Assembly (NCBI RefSeq): GCF_002335525.1
Contig: NZ_BDUF01000109.1
Coordinates: forward strand, 194,489-230,168
Origin: Effusibacillus lacus
GTDB lineage: Bacteria > Bacillota > Bacilli > Tumebacillales > Effusibacillaceae
Reading direction: 5' to 3'
Length of the DNA stretch: 35,680 nucleotides
Both the position numbers and the translations under genes were made by a program. Positions 15,735 through 23,349 of this stretch are shown one piece after another; within the stretch, counting starts at the first letter, position 1, and each line of letters starts with the position of its first letter. Below the pieces are notes generated by a model. The model did not search any database, was not told where the DNA came from, and was given only the letters and a program-made list of their open reading frames with translations.

Positions 15735-15836
15735 ATGGGAAATCTGTTGGTGAACGATCTTGCTTTCATTATATACACAATCAAAGCCGCTGGGTACAGG
15801 CTAAAAGTACTACCTGTCACAAGCGGCTTTTTATAG
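15735..15836 (+). CDS. 33-codon ORF with perfect ribosome binding site
   Basis: Plus-strand ATG at 15735 with AAAGGAGG five bases upstream, encoding 33 residues from MGNLLVNDLAFIIYTIKAAG to VTSGFL. It is mildly hydrophobic and amphipathic with Lys and Arg, and has no cysteine. Its last half overlaps a terminator hairpin and the stop lies in the T-run. It is divergent from the RuvC-like gene and convergent with an M20 peptidase gene, so it forms its own unit of about 130 bases. A CATACTG element (15701-15707) resembles the -10 of late sporulation promoters (CATACTA), without a good -35. I do not recognise the peptide; it could be a small mRNA or a regulatory RNA. Confidence 0.5.
   Translation: MGNLLVNDLAFIIYTIKAAGYRLKVLPVTSGFL
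15783..15834 (+). terminator. Terminator overlapping the 33-codon ORF
   Basis: AAAGCCGC (15783-15790) pairs with GCGGCTTT (15823-15830), and inside it ACAGG (15796-15800) pairs with CCTGT (15813-15817). On the plus strand it runs into TTTTTAT. The reverse direction has a weaker T-run, so it may also end the M20 transcript. Confidence 0.7.
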
Positions 15837-15851
15837 GCTATGTTTATCCGT

Positions 15852-16982
15852 TTATGCTTTTTTTCGGACTTGCTGTGTGACCGCCACCATCAGTTGGCAC
15901 GCTTTTTCGAGATCATCCAGCAGGATATATTCGTCAACTGTATGTATGTTTTCGTATCCGATGGCCAAATTCACCGTCGGGACTCCAAGGCCGTTGAATA
16001 CATTGGCGTCGCTTCCCCCGCCTGATGACTCGGTCACCGGTTCCACTCCAATCGATTCGGCTGCCCTCCTTGCGATTTGGACGACAGGATCCTCATCTGC
16101 ATGACCAAAGGCAGGATACATGCTGATGATCTTGACTTCCGCACGACCGCCTGCTTCCCTTGCCGTTTGCTCAAAAGTTGCCTTCATGTGTTCGGTCTGC
16201 GCATCCAACTTGCTTTGCACTAGGCTGCGCGCTTCCGCCACAATTTCGACCCGTTCCGGTACTATGTTGGTGGCCACACCGCCGTTGATCATTCCGATAT
16301 TGGCGGTAGTCTCCGCGTCGATCCGCCCCAGCTTCATTCGGGAAATGGCTTGACTCGCAAGTTTAATGGCGGAGATCCCCGCTTCCGGATTGACACCCGC
16401 ATGGGCAGTTTTGCCGTGAACCACCACTTCCACTCTGGCCTGAGACGGCCCTTTTGTAACGATTCTGCCGATTGGTCCGTTGCTGTCAAAAGCAAATCCG
16501 TAATCTGCATCTTTGATTAAGTCACCGTTTAGTTGGCGTGAGCCAAGCAATCCTACCTCTTCACATACCGTGAGTACAAGGACAATGTTTCCATGCGGAA
16601 GCTTCTGCTCCTGCAGCACCCGCACCATCTCAATCAAACCGGCAACTCCCGCTTTGTCATCCGCCCCCAGAATGGTGGTTCCGTCAGAAGTTACACGGTC
16701 TTCCAACAGTTGCGGCTTAATCCCCCTGCCCGGATGAACAGTGTCCAAATGGCAAGTGAAAAGAAGAGTTGGCAGAACCGGATCCCCTTGAAGCCTGCAA
16801 ATCAAATTCCCGGTATTGCCTCCCACTTTGGCCCCGGTGTCATCTTCATGGATATCAAACCCGAGCGGTTGCAGAATCCCAATCACCTTGTCCGCCATTT
16901 GACGTTCTTCACGGGAATGACTGTCGATCTGCACAAGTTCAACAAACTGCCGGATCAACCGTTCACGGTTCACTTTTACCAC
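15852..16982 (-). CDS. M20 family peptidase, PepT/YqjE-like (second paralogue)
   Basis: This 376-residue protein has the same layout as the paralogue at 13903-15087. Metal-site motifs are FTCHLDTVHPG (His78, Asp80), GADDKAG (107-108), CEEVGLLGS (Glu141/Glu142), FAFDSNG (Asp166) and the late ENIHTVDEY. The dimer domain has GKTAHAGVNPEAGISAI. It is likely a cytosolic aminotripeptidase-type enzyme. The start at 16982 overlaps the 97-residue ORF upstream by seven bases. In Bacillus subtilis the run yqjC (epimerase-like), yqjD (carboxyltransferase), yqjE (this family) is conserved, so this is the orthologue by position. Confidence 0.9.
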   Translation of the reverse strand: MVKVNRERLIRQFVELVQIDSHSREERQMADKVIGILQPLGFDIHEDDTGAKVGGNTGNLICRLQGDPVLPTLLFTCHLDTVHPGRGIKPQLLEDRVTSDGTTILGADDKAGVAGLIEMVRVLQEQKLPHGNIVLVLTVCEEVGLLGSRQLNGDLIKDADYGFAFDSNGPIGRIVTKGPSQARVEVVVHGKTAHAGVNPEAGISAIKLASQAISRMKLGRIDAETTANIGMINGGVATNIVPERVEIVAEARSLVQSKLDAQTEHMKATFEQTAREAGGRAEVKIISMYPAFGHADEDPVVQIARRAAESIGVEPVTESSGGGSDANVFNGLGVPTVNLAIGYENIHTVDEYILLDDLEKACQLMVAVTQQVRKKA

Positions 16983-17269
16983 TTTGTACGCCCCTTTTGC
17001 TGCTTGGTTGCCTGATACGTTTTCCGGTCGCTTTCCCTGTCATACAGATAGGCCAACCGTGCTTGTTTGCTCTCCAAATGTGTTGAAATGCGATGGGCAA
17101 TCTGCAGTCGGCGACCGGACTCCCGCCATGCGTTTCGGGGTTCTGCCGTCTGCAGAAATTCAGTCTGGTGGCGTTTCAGCGGCCGCCAGAACCAGTCTTC
17201 GTAAATGGAATCGTCTTCTTCATCCCGGATGCCGTCAGATTGTTTCAGTTTGTCTTCACGCAATGCCAC
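16976..17269 (-). CDS. Hypothetical protein (97 residues)
   Basis: I do not recognise a family. The ORF starts with GTG at 17269, with GGAGGG upstream, and overlaps the M20 peptidase start by seven bases, so it is part of this operon. The 97 residues are very polar and charged. The N-terminus is acidic (DGIRDEEDDSIYEDWFWRP), and the rest is basic and helical (WRESGRRLQIAHRISTHLES, YDRESDRKTYQATKQQKG). There is no signal peptide, transmembrane helix or cysteine. Overlap, ribosome binding site and conserved direction make it likely to be real. A role with the carboxyltransferase or peptidase is not supported by any visible motif. Confidence 0.7.
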   Translation of the reverse strand: MALREDKLKQSDGIRDEEDDSIYEDWFWRPLKRHQTEFLQTAEPRNAWRESGRRLQIAHRISTHLESKQARLAYLYDRESDRKTYQATKQQKGRTKW

Positions 17270-17296
17270 CGTTGACCCTCCAGTATTTTTTCCATA

Positions 17297-18838
17297 TTAT
17301 AGCGGAATGTTGCCATGTTTCTTGGGTGGTCTTGTATCCCGCTTGTTCCGCAGCAACTCAAGCGCTTCTTTCAGTTTGCGGCGGGTCTCCCGGGGATCAA
17401 TCACATCGTCGATCATTCCGGCAGCTGCCGCCACGTATGGATTGGAGAACTTCTCCTTGTATTCCGCAATCTTGGCAGCCCGCATAGCCGCAGGATCCGG
17501 GCTCTCTGAAATCTCTTTTGCAAAAATAATATTGGCTGCCCCCTCGGGTCCCATGACGGCCACCTCGCCGGTCGGCCACGCATACACAAGGTCGGCACCA
17601 ATTGCCTTGGAGTTCATGGCCACATAGGCTCCTCCGTACGCCTTCCGCAGGATAATCGTAATCTTTGGAACTGTGGCCTCCGAATAGGCATAGAGAATCT
17701 TTGCTCCATGCCGGATGATTCCCCGGTGCTCCTGCATAACACCGGGAATAAAACCGGTTACATCCTCAAATGTGATCAGCGGGATGTTGAAAGAATCACA
17801 GAACCGGATAAACCGGGAGATTTTATCGGAAGAATCGATATCCAGGCCACCCGCCATGAATTTTGGCTGATTGGCCACGATGCCGACAGATTGGCCGTTA
17901 ATTCGCCCAAACCCGATCACCGCATTTTTCGCGAATGTGGCTTGTACTTCCATGAAATCGCCGTTGTCCAACACCCGATGGATCACGTCCCGGACATCGT
18001 AAACCTTGGTACCGTCCACCGGCACAACTTCAGTCATTTCTTCGATCCATCCGTCATCCTCGGGTGCCGCCACCCGCGGCGGATCTTCCATATTGTTCTC
18101 CGGAAGGAAGGAAAGAAGCCTGCGAACCTCATTCAATACTTCTTCCTCGGAAGGCCCCGTGAAATGTGCCACTCCCGAAACGCTGGACTGCACCTTCGCG
18201 CCTCCCAGGTCCTCAGACGAAATCTTTTCGCCTGTTACCGTCTCAATCACCTTGGGTCCCGTGATAAACATCTGGGAGGTTTTCTCCACCATAAAAATAA
18301 AATCGGTAATGGCCGGGGAATAAACGGCTCCTCCGGCACACGGACCCATAATGACGGAAATCTGGGGAACAACACCTGAGTAGATCGCGTTCCGGTAAAA
18401 AATATGCCCGTACCCGTCCAGGGATGCCACTCCCTCCTGGATTCGCGCTCCGCCTGAATCATTTAACCCGATGATGGGCGCACCGTTCTTTGCGGCCAAA
18501 TCCATGATGGTGGCAATTTTCTTCGCGTGCATTTCGCCAAGCGCTCCGCCAAACACGGTGAAGTCTTGAGCAAACACGTACACGATCCGGCCATTGATCT
18601 TCCCCCAGCCGGTCACCACACCTTCACCGGGAGCCTCCACCTCATCCATGCCAAAATGGGACGCCCGGTGCTCGATAAAGGGGTTCAGTTCCCGGAATGT
18701 TCCTTCATCCAGAAGAATTTCAATCCGTTCCCTTGCCGTTAGCTTCCCCTTGTCATGCTGCTGGGCAATTCGCTTGTCCCCGCCGCCCAGTTCCACCTTG
18801 CGGCGGCGTTCTTCCATTTCTCTGATTTTGCTCTCCAC
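17297..18838 (-). CDS. Acyl-CoA carboxyltransferase subunit (propionyl-CoA carboxylase beta / methylmalonyl-CoA decarboxylase alpha type)
   Basis: This 513-residue protein is the carboxyltransferase subunit of a biotin-dependent enzyme acting on propionyl- or methylmalonyl-CoA. Motifs include KLTARERIEILLDEGTF, VYVFAQDFTVFGGALGE, GLNDSGGARIQEG (N-terminal crotonase-like oxyanion site), IMGPCAGGAVYSPA, and in the second half PLITFEDVTGFIPG, KAYGGAYVAMNSK and MGPEGAANIIFAKE. The GTG start at 18838 has GGGAGGT seven bases upstream. It matches Bacillus subtilis YqjD in type and place. No biotin carboxylase, biotin carrier or decarboxylase membrane subunit is in the window, so the direction of the reaction cannot be decided here. 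Confidence 0.92.
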   Translation of the reverse strand: MESKIREMEERRRKVELGGGDKRIAQQHDKGKLTARERIEILLDEGTFRELNPFIEHRASHFGMDEVEAPGEGVVTGWGKINGRIVYVFAQDFTVFGGALGEMHAKKIATIMDLAAKNGAPIIGLNDSGGARIQEGVASLDGYGHIFYRNAIYSGVVPQISVIMGPCAGGAVYSPAITDFIFMVEKTSQMFITGPKVIETVTGEKISSEDLGGAKVQSSVSGVAHFTGPSEEEVLNEVRRLLSFLPENNMEDPPRVAAPEDDGWIEEMTEVVPVDGTKVYDVRDVIHRVLDNGDFMEVQATFAKNAVIGFGRINGQSVGIVANQPKFMAGGLDIDSSDKISRFIRFCDSFNIPLITFEDVTGFIPGVMQEHRGIIRHGAKILYAYSEATVPKITIILRKAYGGAYVAMNSKAIGADLVYAWPTGEVAVMGPEGAANIIFAKEISESPDPAAMRAAKIAEYKEKFSNPYVAAAAGMIDDVIDPRETRRKLKEALELLRNKRDTRPPKKHGNIPL

Positions 18839-18863
18839 TCGAATACCTCCCGAGAGTTAACTG

Positions 18864-19274
18864 TCAGTCGATCCGCTGGCAATATTCGGTCAAAACTCCA
18901 AATGTATCTTTCGGATGAAGGAAGGCTATGATTTTTCCATGCCCTCCCGGACGCGGTTTTTCGTCGATCAGTCGGATTCCTGCCGCTTTTGCTTCCGCCA
19001 GTTTCGCTTCAATATCTTCCACTGCATAAGCGATGTGGTGAATACCGGGCCCTTTTTTCTGAAGAAAGATCGCAATCGGGCTGTCCGGTGCCGTAGGTTC
19101 CAACAGTTCCACCGTGCTCTCCCCGACTTGCAGGAACACTGCGTGCACCTTTTGGTCCGCTATCACTTCTTCGTGAACGATTTTGAGCCCAATCGGACCC
19201 TCATACAAAGGGAGTGTTTGCTCGATGCTCTCGACAGCAATTCCCAGATGGTCAATTTTTAAGGGCATGGTCAT
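18864..19274 (-). CDS. mce: Methylmalonyl-CoA epimerase
   Basis: This 136-residue protein of the glyoxalase/VOC fold interconverts the (S)- and (R)-forms of methylmalonyl-CoA, joining the carboxylase and the mutase. The two VOC halves begin [19 protein letters not shown] and [16 protein letters not shown]. Metal ligands are expected at His9, at His95 or its neighbour and at the late Glu in FGVLTEYCQ. The ATG at 19274 overlaps the stop of the B12 subunit by four bases (ATGA). It precedes the carboxyltransferase by 25 bases. Similar to YqjC of Bacillus subtilis in position. Confidence 0.94.
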   Translation of the reverse strand: MTMPLKIDHLGIAVESIEQTLPLYEGPIGLKIVHEEVIADQKVHAVFLQVGESTVELLEPTAPDSPIAIFLQKKGPGIHHIAYAVEDIEAKLAEAKAAGIRLIDEKPRPGGHGKIIAFLHPKDTFGVLTEYCQRID

Positions 19275-19678
19275 GAGCAGGTCCCTCGCTTGACATGGGC
19301 ACGAATAAAATCGGCCGTTTCCTGAATGGGAGTTCCCGGTGTGAAGACCGCCGCAATTCCGCTTTGCTTAAGCGGCTCTATATCTTCGTCAGGAATCACG
19401 CCCCCGCCAATGACAAGGATGTCGTCGATCCCTTGCGCTTGCAGAAGCCGCACCACCTCCGGAAACAATTCCATATGCGCTCCGGATAGCGAAGACAGTC
19501 CGATTACATCCACGTCTTCCTGGATGGCAGCTGCCACGATCTGTTCCGGGGTTTGACGCAATCCTGTGTAAATGACTTCCATCCCCGCATCCCTCAGACC
19601 CTGTGCAATTACCAAAGCTCCCCTGTCATGCCCGTCCAGTCCGGGCTTTGCAACCAGTACGCGAATTTTGTGTTCCAC
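19271..19678 (-). CDS. Methylmalonyl-CoA mutase B12-binding subunit
   Basis: This 135-residue protein is the separate cobalamin-binding (C-terminal) domain of the mutase. It carries the base-off/His-on motif as [11 protein letters not shown] (Asp15, His17, Gly20), then [12 protein letters not shown] and [12 protein letters not shown]. The GTG at 19678 is chosen because AAAGGGG is seven bases upstream. A longer frame reaches a GTG at 19744 with an ATG between, but that extension has no family counterpart. It lies 73 bases after the large subunit and is coupled to mce. The arrangement of separate large and small subunits is that of archaeal and many Firmicute mutases. Confidence 0.93.
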   Translation of the reverse strand: MEHKIRVLVAKPGLDGHDRGALVIAQGLRDAGMEVIYTGLRQTPEQIVAAAIQEDVDVIGLSSLSGAHMELFPEVVRLLQAQGIDDILVIGGGVIPDEDIEPLKQSGIAAVFTPGTPIQETADFIRAHVKRGTCS

Positions 19679-19751
19679 TGAATATCCCCTTTCCCGAGTC
19701 ATGTTATCGTTTGAATCCGTTTTGAGCGAGCGTTCGGTCGGCACTCATTGC

Positions 19752-21404
19752 TTAGAACAAGGAAGGCCGGTATTCGCCAAACACAGATCTCATTGCGTTG
19801 CAAATCTCTCCGGTGGTAGCATAAGCCCGGACAGCGTCCAGAATGTAGGGCATGAGGTTGGCGTCTCCTTCAGCCGCCTGTTTCAGCGCTTGCAGCCGCT
19901 TCTGAACTTCCTCGTTGTTGCGTTCGGAACGGAGCTTCGCCAAACGTTCCGCCTGAATTCTTCCCAACTCGGGATTCACCCTCAGGAGTTCCGGTTGCGG
20001 TTCATTGTCCAACTTGAACTTGTTCATGCCCACCACAATTTGTTTCCCCGATTCGATCTCAAGCTGGGTCTGATAGGAAGCATGCTGGATCTCCCGCTGC
20101 ATGTAGCCTTGTTCAATGGCCGCCACGGCCCCCCCCATCTCATCGATCTTCTCGATGTACTCCCAGACACGCTTTTCAATCTCGTCCGTAAGATATTCGA
20201 TATAATAAGAACCGCCAAGCGGATCCACCGTATCGGAAACACCGCTTTCGTAAGCGATAATTTGCTGAGTGCGAAGTGCAATTCTTGCCGAATCTTCCGT
20301 TGGAAGCGCCAATGCCTCGTCCCGCGAGTTGGTATGCAGGCTTTGCGTGCCGCCCAGGACAGCTGCCAGAGCCTGAATCGTGACCCGGACGATATTGTTG
20401 TCCGGCTGTTGGGCAGTCAAGGTAGAACCTCCTGTCTGCGTATGGAAACGCAGTTGCCACGACTTCGGGTCTTGCGCCTTGAAACGGTGACGCATGATCT
20501 TCGCCCAAATCCGTCTGGCCGCCCGGAATTTCGCAATCTCCTCCAGAAAGTTGTTATGCGCGTTAAAGAAGAACGACAATCGGGGAGCAAACTTGTCAAC
20601 AGGAAGTCCCGCGTCAATCGCCGCCTGCACATAGGCTATTGCGTTGGACAGGGTAAATGCCACTTCTTGTACGGCAGTCGATCCGGCTTCTCTAATGTGG
20701 TAACCGGATATGGAGATGGTATTCCAATTGGGGACCTTCTCCGCACAATATTCGAATATGTTGGTGATCAGCCGCATGGAATGCTGGGGCGGGTAGATAT
20801 AAGTGCCACGGGCCACATATTCTTTCAAAATGTCGTTTTGAATGGTGCCTGTCAGCTTGTCGGAAGTAACTCCCTGCTTCTCGCCAACGGCAATATACAT
20901 GGCCAGGAGCACGGAAGCAGGCGCATTGATGGTCATTGAGGTGCTGACCTTGTCAAGGGGAATGCCTTTCAACAGAGTCTCCATATCCGCCAGCGACGAG
21001 ATCGAAACCCCCACTTTGCCCACCTCACCGCGTGCCATGGGATCATCAGCGTCATAGCCGATCTGGGTCGGAAGGTCAAAAGCTGTCGACAATCCTGTCT
21101 GGCCCTGCTCCAACAGGTAACGAAACCGCTCGTTCGTCTCCTCGGCAGAACCGAATCCCGCATATTGGCGCATGGTCCAGTAACGTCCCCGGTACATGGT
21201 TGGCTGAATGCCGCGAGTAAAGGGATATTCGCCGGGGAATCCCAACTTCTCCAGATACTCCTGTCCCCCGTCTTCAGGGACATACAGGCGTTCCACTTCA
21301 ATGTCGCTTGAAGTGGCAAAGCGTTCCTCCCGTTCGGGAAACTTTGAAATCGCTTTCTTTGCTTTTTCTCTCCAGGCTTCGAGTTTCTCTTTAAAGGCTG
21401 ACAC
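19752..21404 (-). CDS. Methylmalonyl-CoA mutase large (substrate-binding) subunit
   Basis: This 550-residue TIM-barrel subunit converts (R)-methylmalonyl-CoA to succinyl-CoA with adenosylcobalamin bound by the next gene's product. Recognisable segments are [75 protein letters not shown] and [10 protein letters not shown]. Substrate-specificity residues fit a true methylmalonyl-CoA mutase: Tyr81 (RQYAGF) and Arg211 (PPQHSMRLI) correspond to Tyr89 and Arg207 of the Propionibacterium enzyme, where isobutyryl-CoA mutase has Phe and Gln. His236 is the active-site His. The GTG start at 21404 has AGGAGGGGG upstream; the open frame continues further up to 21659 but through the promoter. No meaB chaperone gene is in this operon. 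Confidence 0.95.
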   Translation of the reverse strand: MSAFKEKLEAWREKAKKAISKFPEREERFATSSDIEVERLYVPEDGGQEYLEKLGFPGEYPFTRGIQPTMYRGRYWTMRQYAGFGSAEETNERFRYLLEQGQTGLSTAFDLPTQIGYDADDPMARGEVGKVGVSISSLADMETLLKGIPLDKVSTSMTINAPASVLLAMYIAVGEKQGVTSDKLTGTIQNDILKEYVARGTYIYPPQHSMRLITNIFEYCAEKVPNWNTISISGYHIREAGSTAVQEVAFTLSNAIAYVQAAIDAGLPVDKFAPRLSFFFNAHNNFLEEIAKFRAARRIWAKIMRHRFKAQDPKSWQLRFHTQTGGSTLTAQQPDNNIVRVTIQALAAVLGGTQSLHTNSRDEALALPTEDSARIALRTQQIIAYESGVSDTVDPLGGSYYIEYLTDEIEKRVWEYIEKIDEMGGAVAAIEQGYMQREIQHASYQTQLEIESGKQIVVGMNKFKLDNEPQPELLRVNPELGRIQAERLAKLRSERNNEEVQKRLQALKQAAEGDANLMPYILDAVRAYATTGEICNAMRSVFGEYRPSLF

Positions 21405-21441
21405 TTGTCCCCCTCCTGCTCCGAATTTGTCTATTTTGTTA

Positions 21442-21450
21442 ATTATAGCA
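21442..21450 (-). promoter_or_regulatory. Extended -10 promoter of the methylmalonyl-CoA operon
   Basis: On the minus strand TGC-TATAAT is an extended -10 element, 37 bases upstream of the GTG of the mutase gene. The -35 region is weak, which is normal for extended -10 promoters. Confidence 0.55.
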
Positions 21451-21493
21451 CACAGGATTGTTATATAGTTAGAGCCTTCTAAATATGTGCAAC

Positions 21494-21514
21494 AAAAAGA
21501 GGGCCGTTTGGCCC
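21494..21514 (-). terminator. Terminator after the ABC permease gene
   Basis: On the minus strand GGGCC-AAAC-GGCCC followed by TCTTTTTG, 18 bases after the permease stop. It ends the ECF/ABC cassette and isolates it from the mutase promoter. Confidence 0.8.
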
Positions 21515-21532
21515 CCTGGAATTCAAACTGAA

Positions 21533-22411
21533 TTAATGTTTTTGCCGACGTCTCCACTTTGGACGGACCGGATGCAGCAGATAGATGCTTAGACCGATCA
21601 GGATCAATGTCAAAAGCGGAAACACCGTCAGGAAGATGGGCCACGGATTGCTGACCCACATGTCCAGAAGCGGCCCACCCCGCTCCGGCATATTGGGAAA
21701 CGTTCGCGGTTCGAAGAAATGCAGCAGCATCATGGGTGGGCTCATCGCCTGAAAAATAACCGGCAATGAATTGATATACGGGTTATTGTTCAGGTAGGGA
21801 TAGTTGGGATAGAGATTTCCCCGCCAGAACCAATCCTCGAGAATAAACGACAGGAACGGGGCTCCCGCCAGAATGACAAACAGAACGCCGTACGCCACCA
21901 CCGTGCTGACACTGGTCCGTTTAAACCAAACGGAACAAAGGATTCCGAAAGAACCGCAAAACAGAATCAACAATACAAAGAATCCGAATGCTGCCACCAA
22001 CTGAAGCGGGGAAACCCCTCCGTACAGGAGCACCATCGCATACAACGGCAGGGTGGAAACGATCAGCAGCAGCACAAAGGATACGGATGTAAGAAGTTTG
22101 CTCAGAACAATGGATGTTGGCGACAGGTGGGTGGTCAGCAGCAGGTTCAACGTCTGCCGCTCCCGCTCCCCGCTGATGACTCCGGATGTCAATCCCGGGG
22201 CAACAAAAGCGATCAATGCCATTTGCAGCAGGGACAACATCATGAACAAGTTCTTGCTCTGCCCAACCTGAATATATCCCCTGCGAAAAATCTGCTCATA
22301 CATGAAGAAGAAAGCCAACCCGCCAATTACCAGCAAATACAGTGATATGATCAGCGGTGTCTTGGCGGTACGCCAACGCTGCCGGAATTCTTTGACCAAC
22401 ACCGGATTCAT
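21533..22411 (-). CDS. ABC-2 type transporter permease
   Basis: This 292-residue polytopic protein begins [19 protein letters not shown], a start typical of ABC-2 permeases, followed by about six hydrophobic segments: residues 20-37, 56-78, 105-130, 137-160, 172-190 and 258-280. The conserved amphipathic stretch [19 protein letters not shown] between helices 2 and 3 is diagnostic for this group, which exports lipids, peptides or polymers or acts in gliding-type complexes. A loop rich in Pro, Asn and Tyr before the last helix faces outward. The ATG at 22411 overlaps the ATPase stop by four bases. No substrate can be inferred. Confidence 0.9.
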   Translation of the reverse strand: MNPVLVKEFRQRWRTAKTPLIISLYLLVIGGLAFFFMYEQIFRRGYIQVGQSKNLFMMLSLLQMALIAFVAPGLTSGVISGERERQTLNLLLTTHLSPTSIVLSKLLTSVSFVLLLIVSTLPLYAMVLLYGGVSPLQLVAAFGFFVLLILFCGSFGILCSVWFKRTSVSTVVAYGVLFVILAGAPFLSFILEDWFWRGNLYPNYPYLNNNPYINSLPVIFQAMSPPMMLLHFFEPRTFPNMPERGGPLLDMWVSNPWPIFLTVFPLLTLILIGLSIYLLHPVRPKWRRRQKH

Positions 22412-23349
22412 GATCCCACCCCTTTCGTAATGGCGAGGAAGATATCTTCCAGATTCCCCGTGTCTTCCGACAGGCTGACTACCGGAAGCTGTTCCTGAAC
22501 CAATGCGGCCAGCAGCAATTGCTGATCCTGCTCTGTACCGTCAAACGCCACTTCCAAAGTATTGTCCGAAACTTTGAAATGGCGGACTCCCTGTTTCCCT
22601 TTCAACAAAGCAGTGGCCCGCTGCAGCTGCGCTTCCGTCACAGTTGGCAGCAGCTTGATTCGCAACAAGCGGCTTTCATAGACTTTGGATGCAATCTCAT
22701 CCACACTGCCCACAGCCACCAGCTTCCCGTTTTCAATCACTCCGATATCCGTGCACATCTCAGCCAGTTCCGGCAGGATGTGGGAACTGATCAAGATGGT
22801 CTTCCCCATCCTCCGCAATTCTTTAAGGATCTCTTTCATCTCGATCCGTGCCCGGGGATCCAGTCCCGAAGCAGGTTCGTCCAGTATCAGCACTTCCGGG
22901 TCATGCACCAGGCTTCTGGCAAGTCCCAAACGCTGTTTCATCCCCCTGGACAGGTGGTCCACATAGGAGTCCACCTTGTCCGACAGATTGACCAGATCCA
23001 GCAAGTCCCGTATCAGAACAGCCCGGTTCGAAACCGGAATCTCATAAGCTCCCGCATAAAAGTCCAGGTATTCGGTCACCTTCAAATTGTCATAGACTCC
23101 GAAGAAATCCGGCATGTAGCCAATCAATTGTCTTACGGCCCTGGGATGTACGGTGACATCATAATCCCCGACAAACGCCCGTCCGCTGGTTGGCTCAAGC
23201 AATGTGGCCAGAATTGACATGGTAGTCGTCTTTCCGGCCCCGTTGGGTCCCACAAAACCGAACACCGATCCTTTCGGAATATAAAGATCCAGTTCGGACA
23301 CGGCCGTGAATTTGCCAAACCGTTTGGTAAGCCCTTCAATCCGGATCAT
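22408..23349 (-). CDS. ABC transporter ATP-binding protein
   Basis: This 313-residue ATPase has Walker A GPNGAGKT (34-41), the Q-loop near YMPDFFGVYDNL, signature LSRGMKQ (133-139), Walker B VLILDEP (153-159) and a D-loop SGLD with switch His in SSHILPEL. The last 90 residues form a C-terminal extension common in ATPases paired with ABC-2 permeases. The ATG at 23349 follows GGGGAGG and overlaps the stop of the large membrane protein by four bases; its own stop overlaps the permease start. The three genes are thus translationally linked and must be made in fixed ratio. Substrate unknown. Confidence 0.94.
   Translation of the reverse strand: MIRIEGLTKRFGKFTAVSELDLYIPKGSVFGFVGPNGAGKTTTMSILATLLEPTSGRAFVGDYDVTVHPRAVRQLIGYMPDFFGVYDNLKVTEYLDFYAGAYEIPVSNRAVLIRDLLDLVNLSDKVDSYVDHLSRGMKQRLGLARSLVHDPEVLILDEPASGLDPRARIEMKEILKELRRMGKTILISSHILPELAEMCTDIGVIENGKLVAVGSVDEIASKVYESRLLRIKLLPTVTEAQLQRATALLKGKQGVRHFKVSDNTLEVAFDGTEQDQQLLLAALVQEQLPVVSLSEDTGNLEDIFLAITKGVGS

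Noticed and set aside
19679-19744. N-terminal extension of the B12 subunit from a GTG at 19744
   Set aside because: The extra 22 residues do not belong to the domain, and the GTG at 19678 has a proper ribosome binding site.
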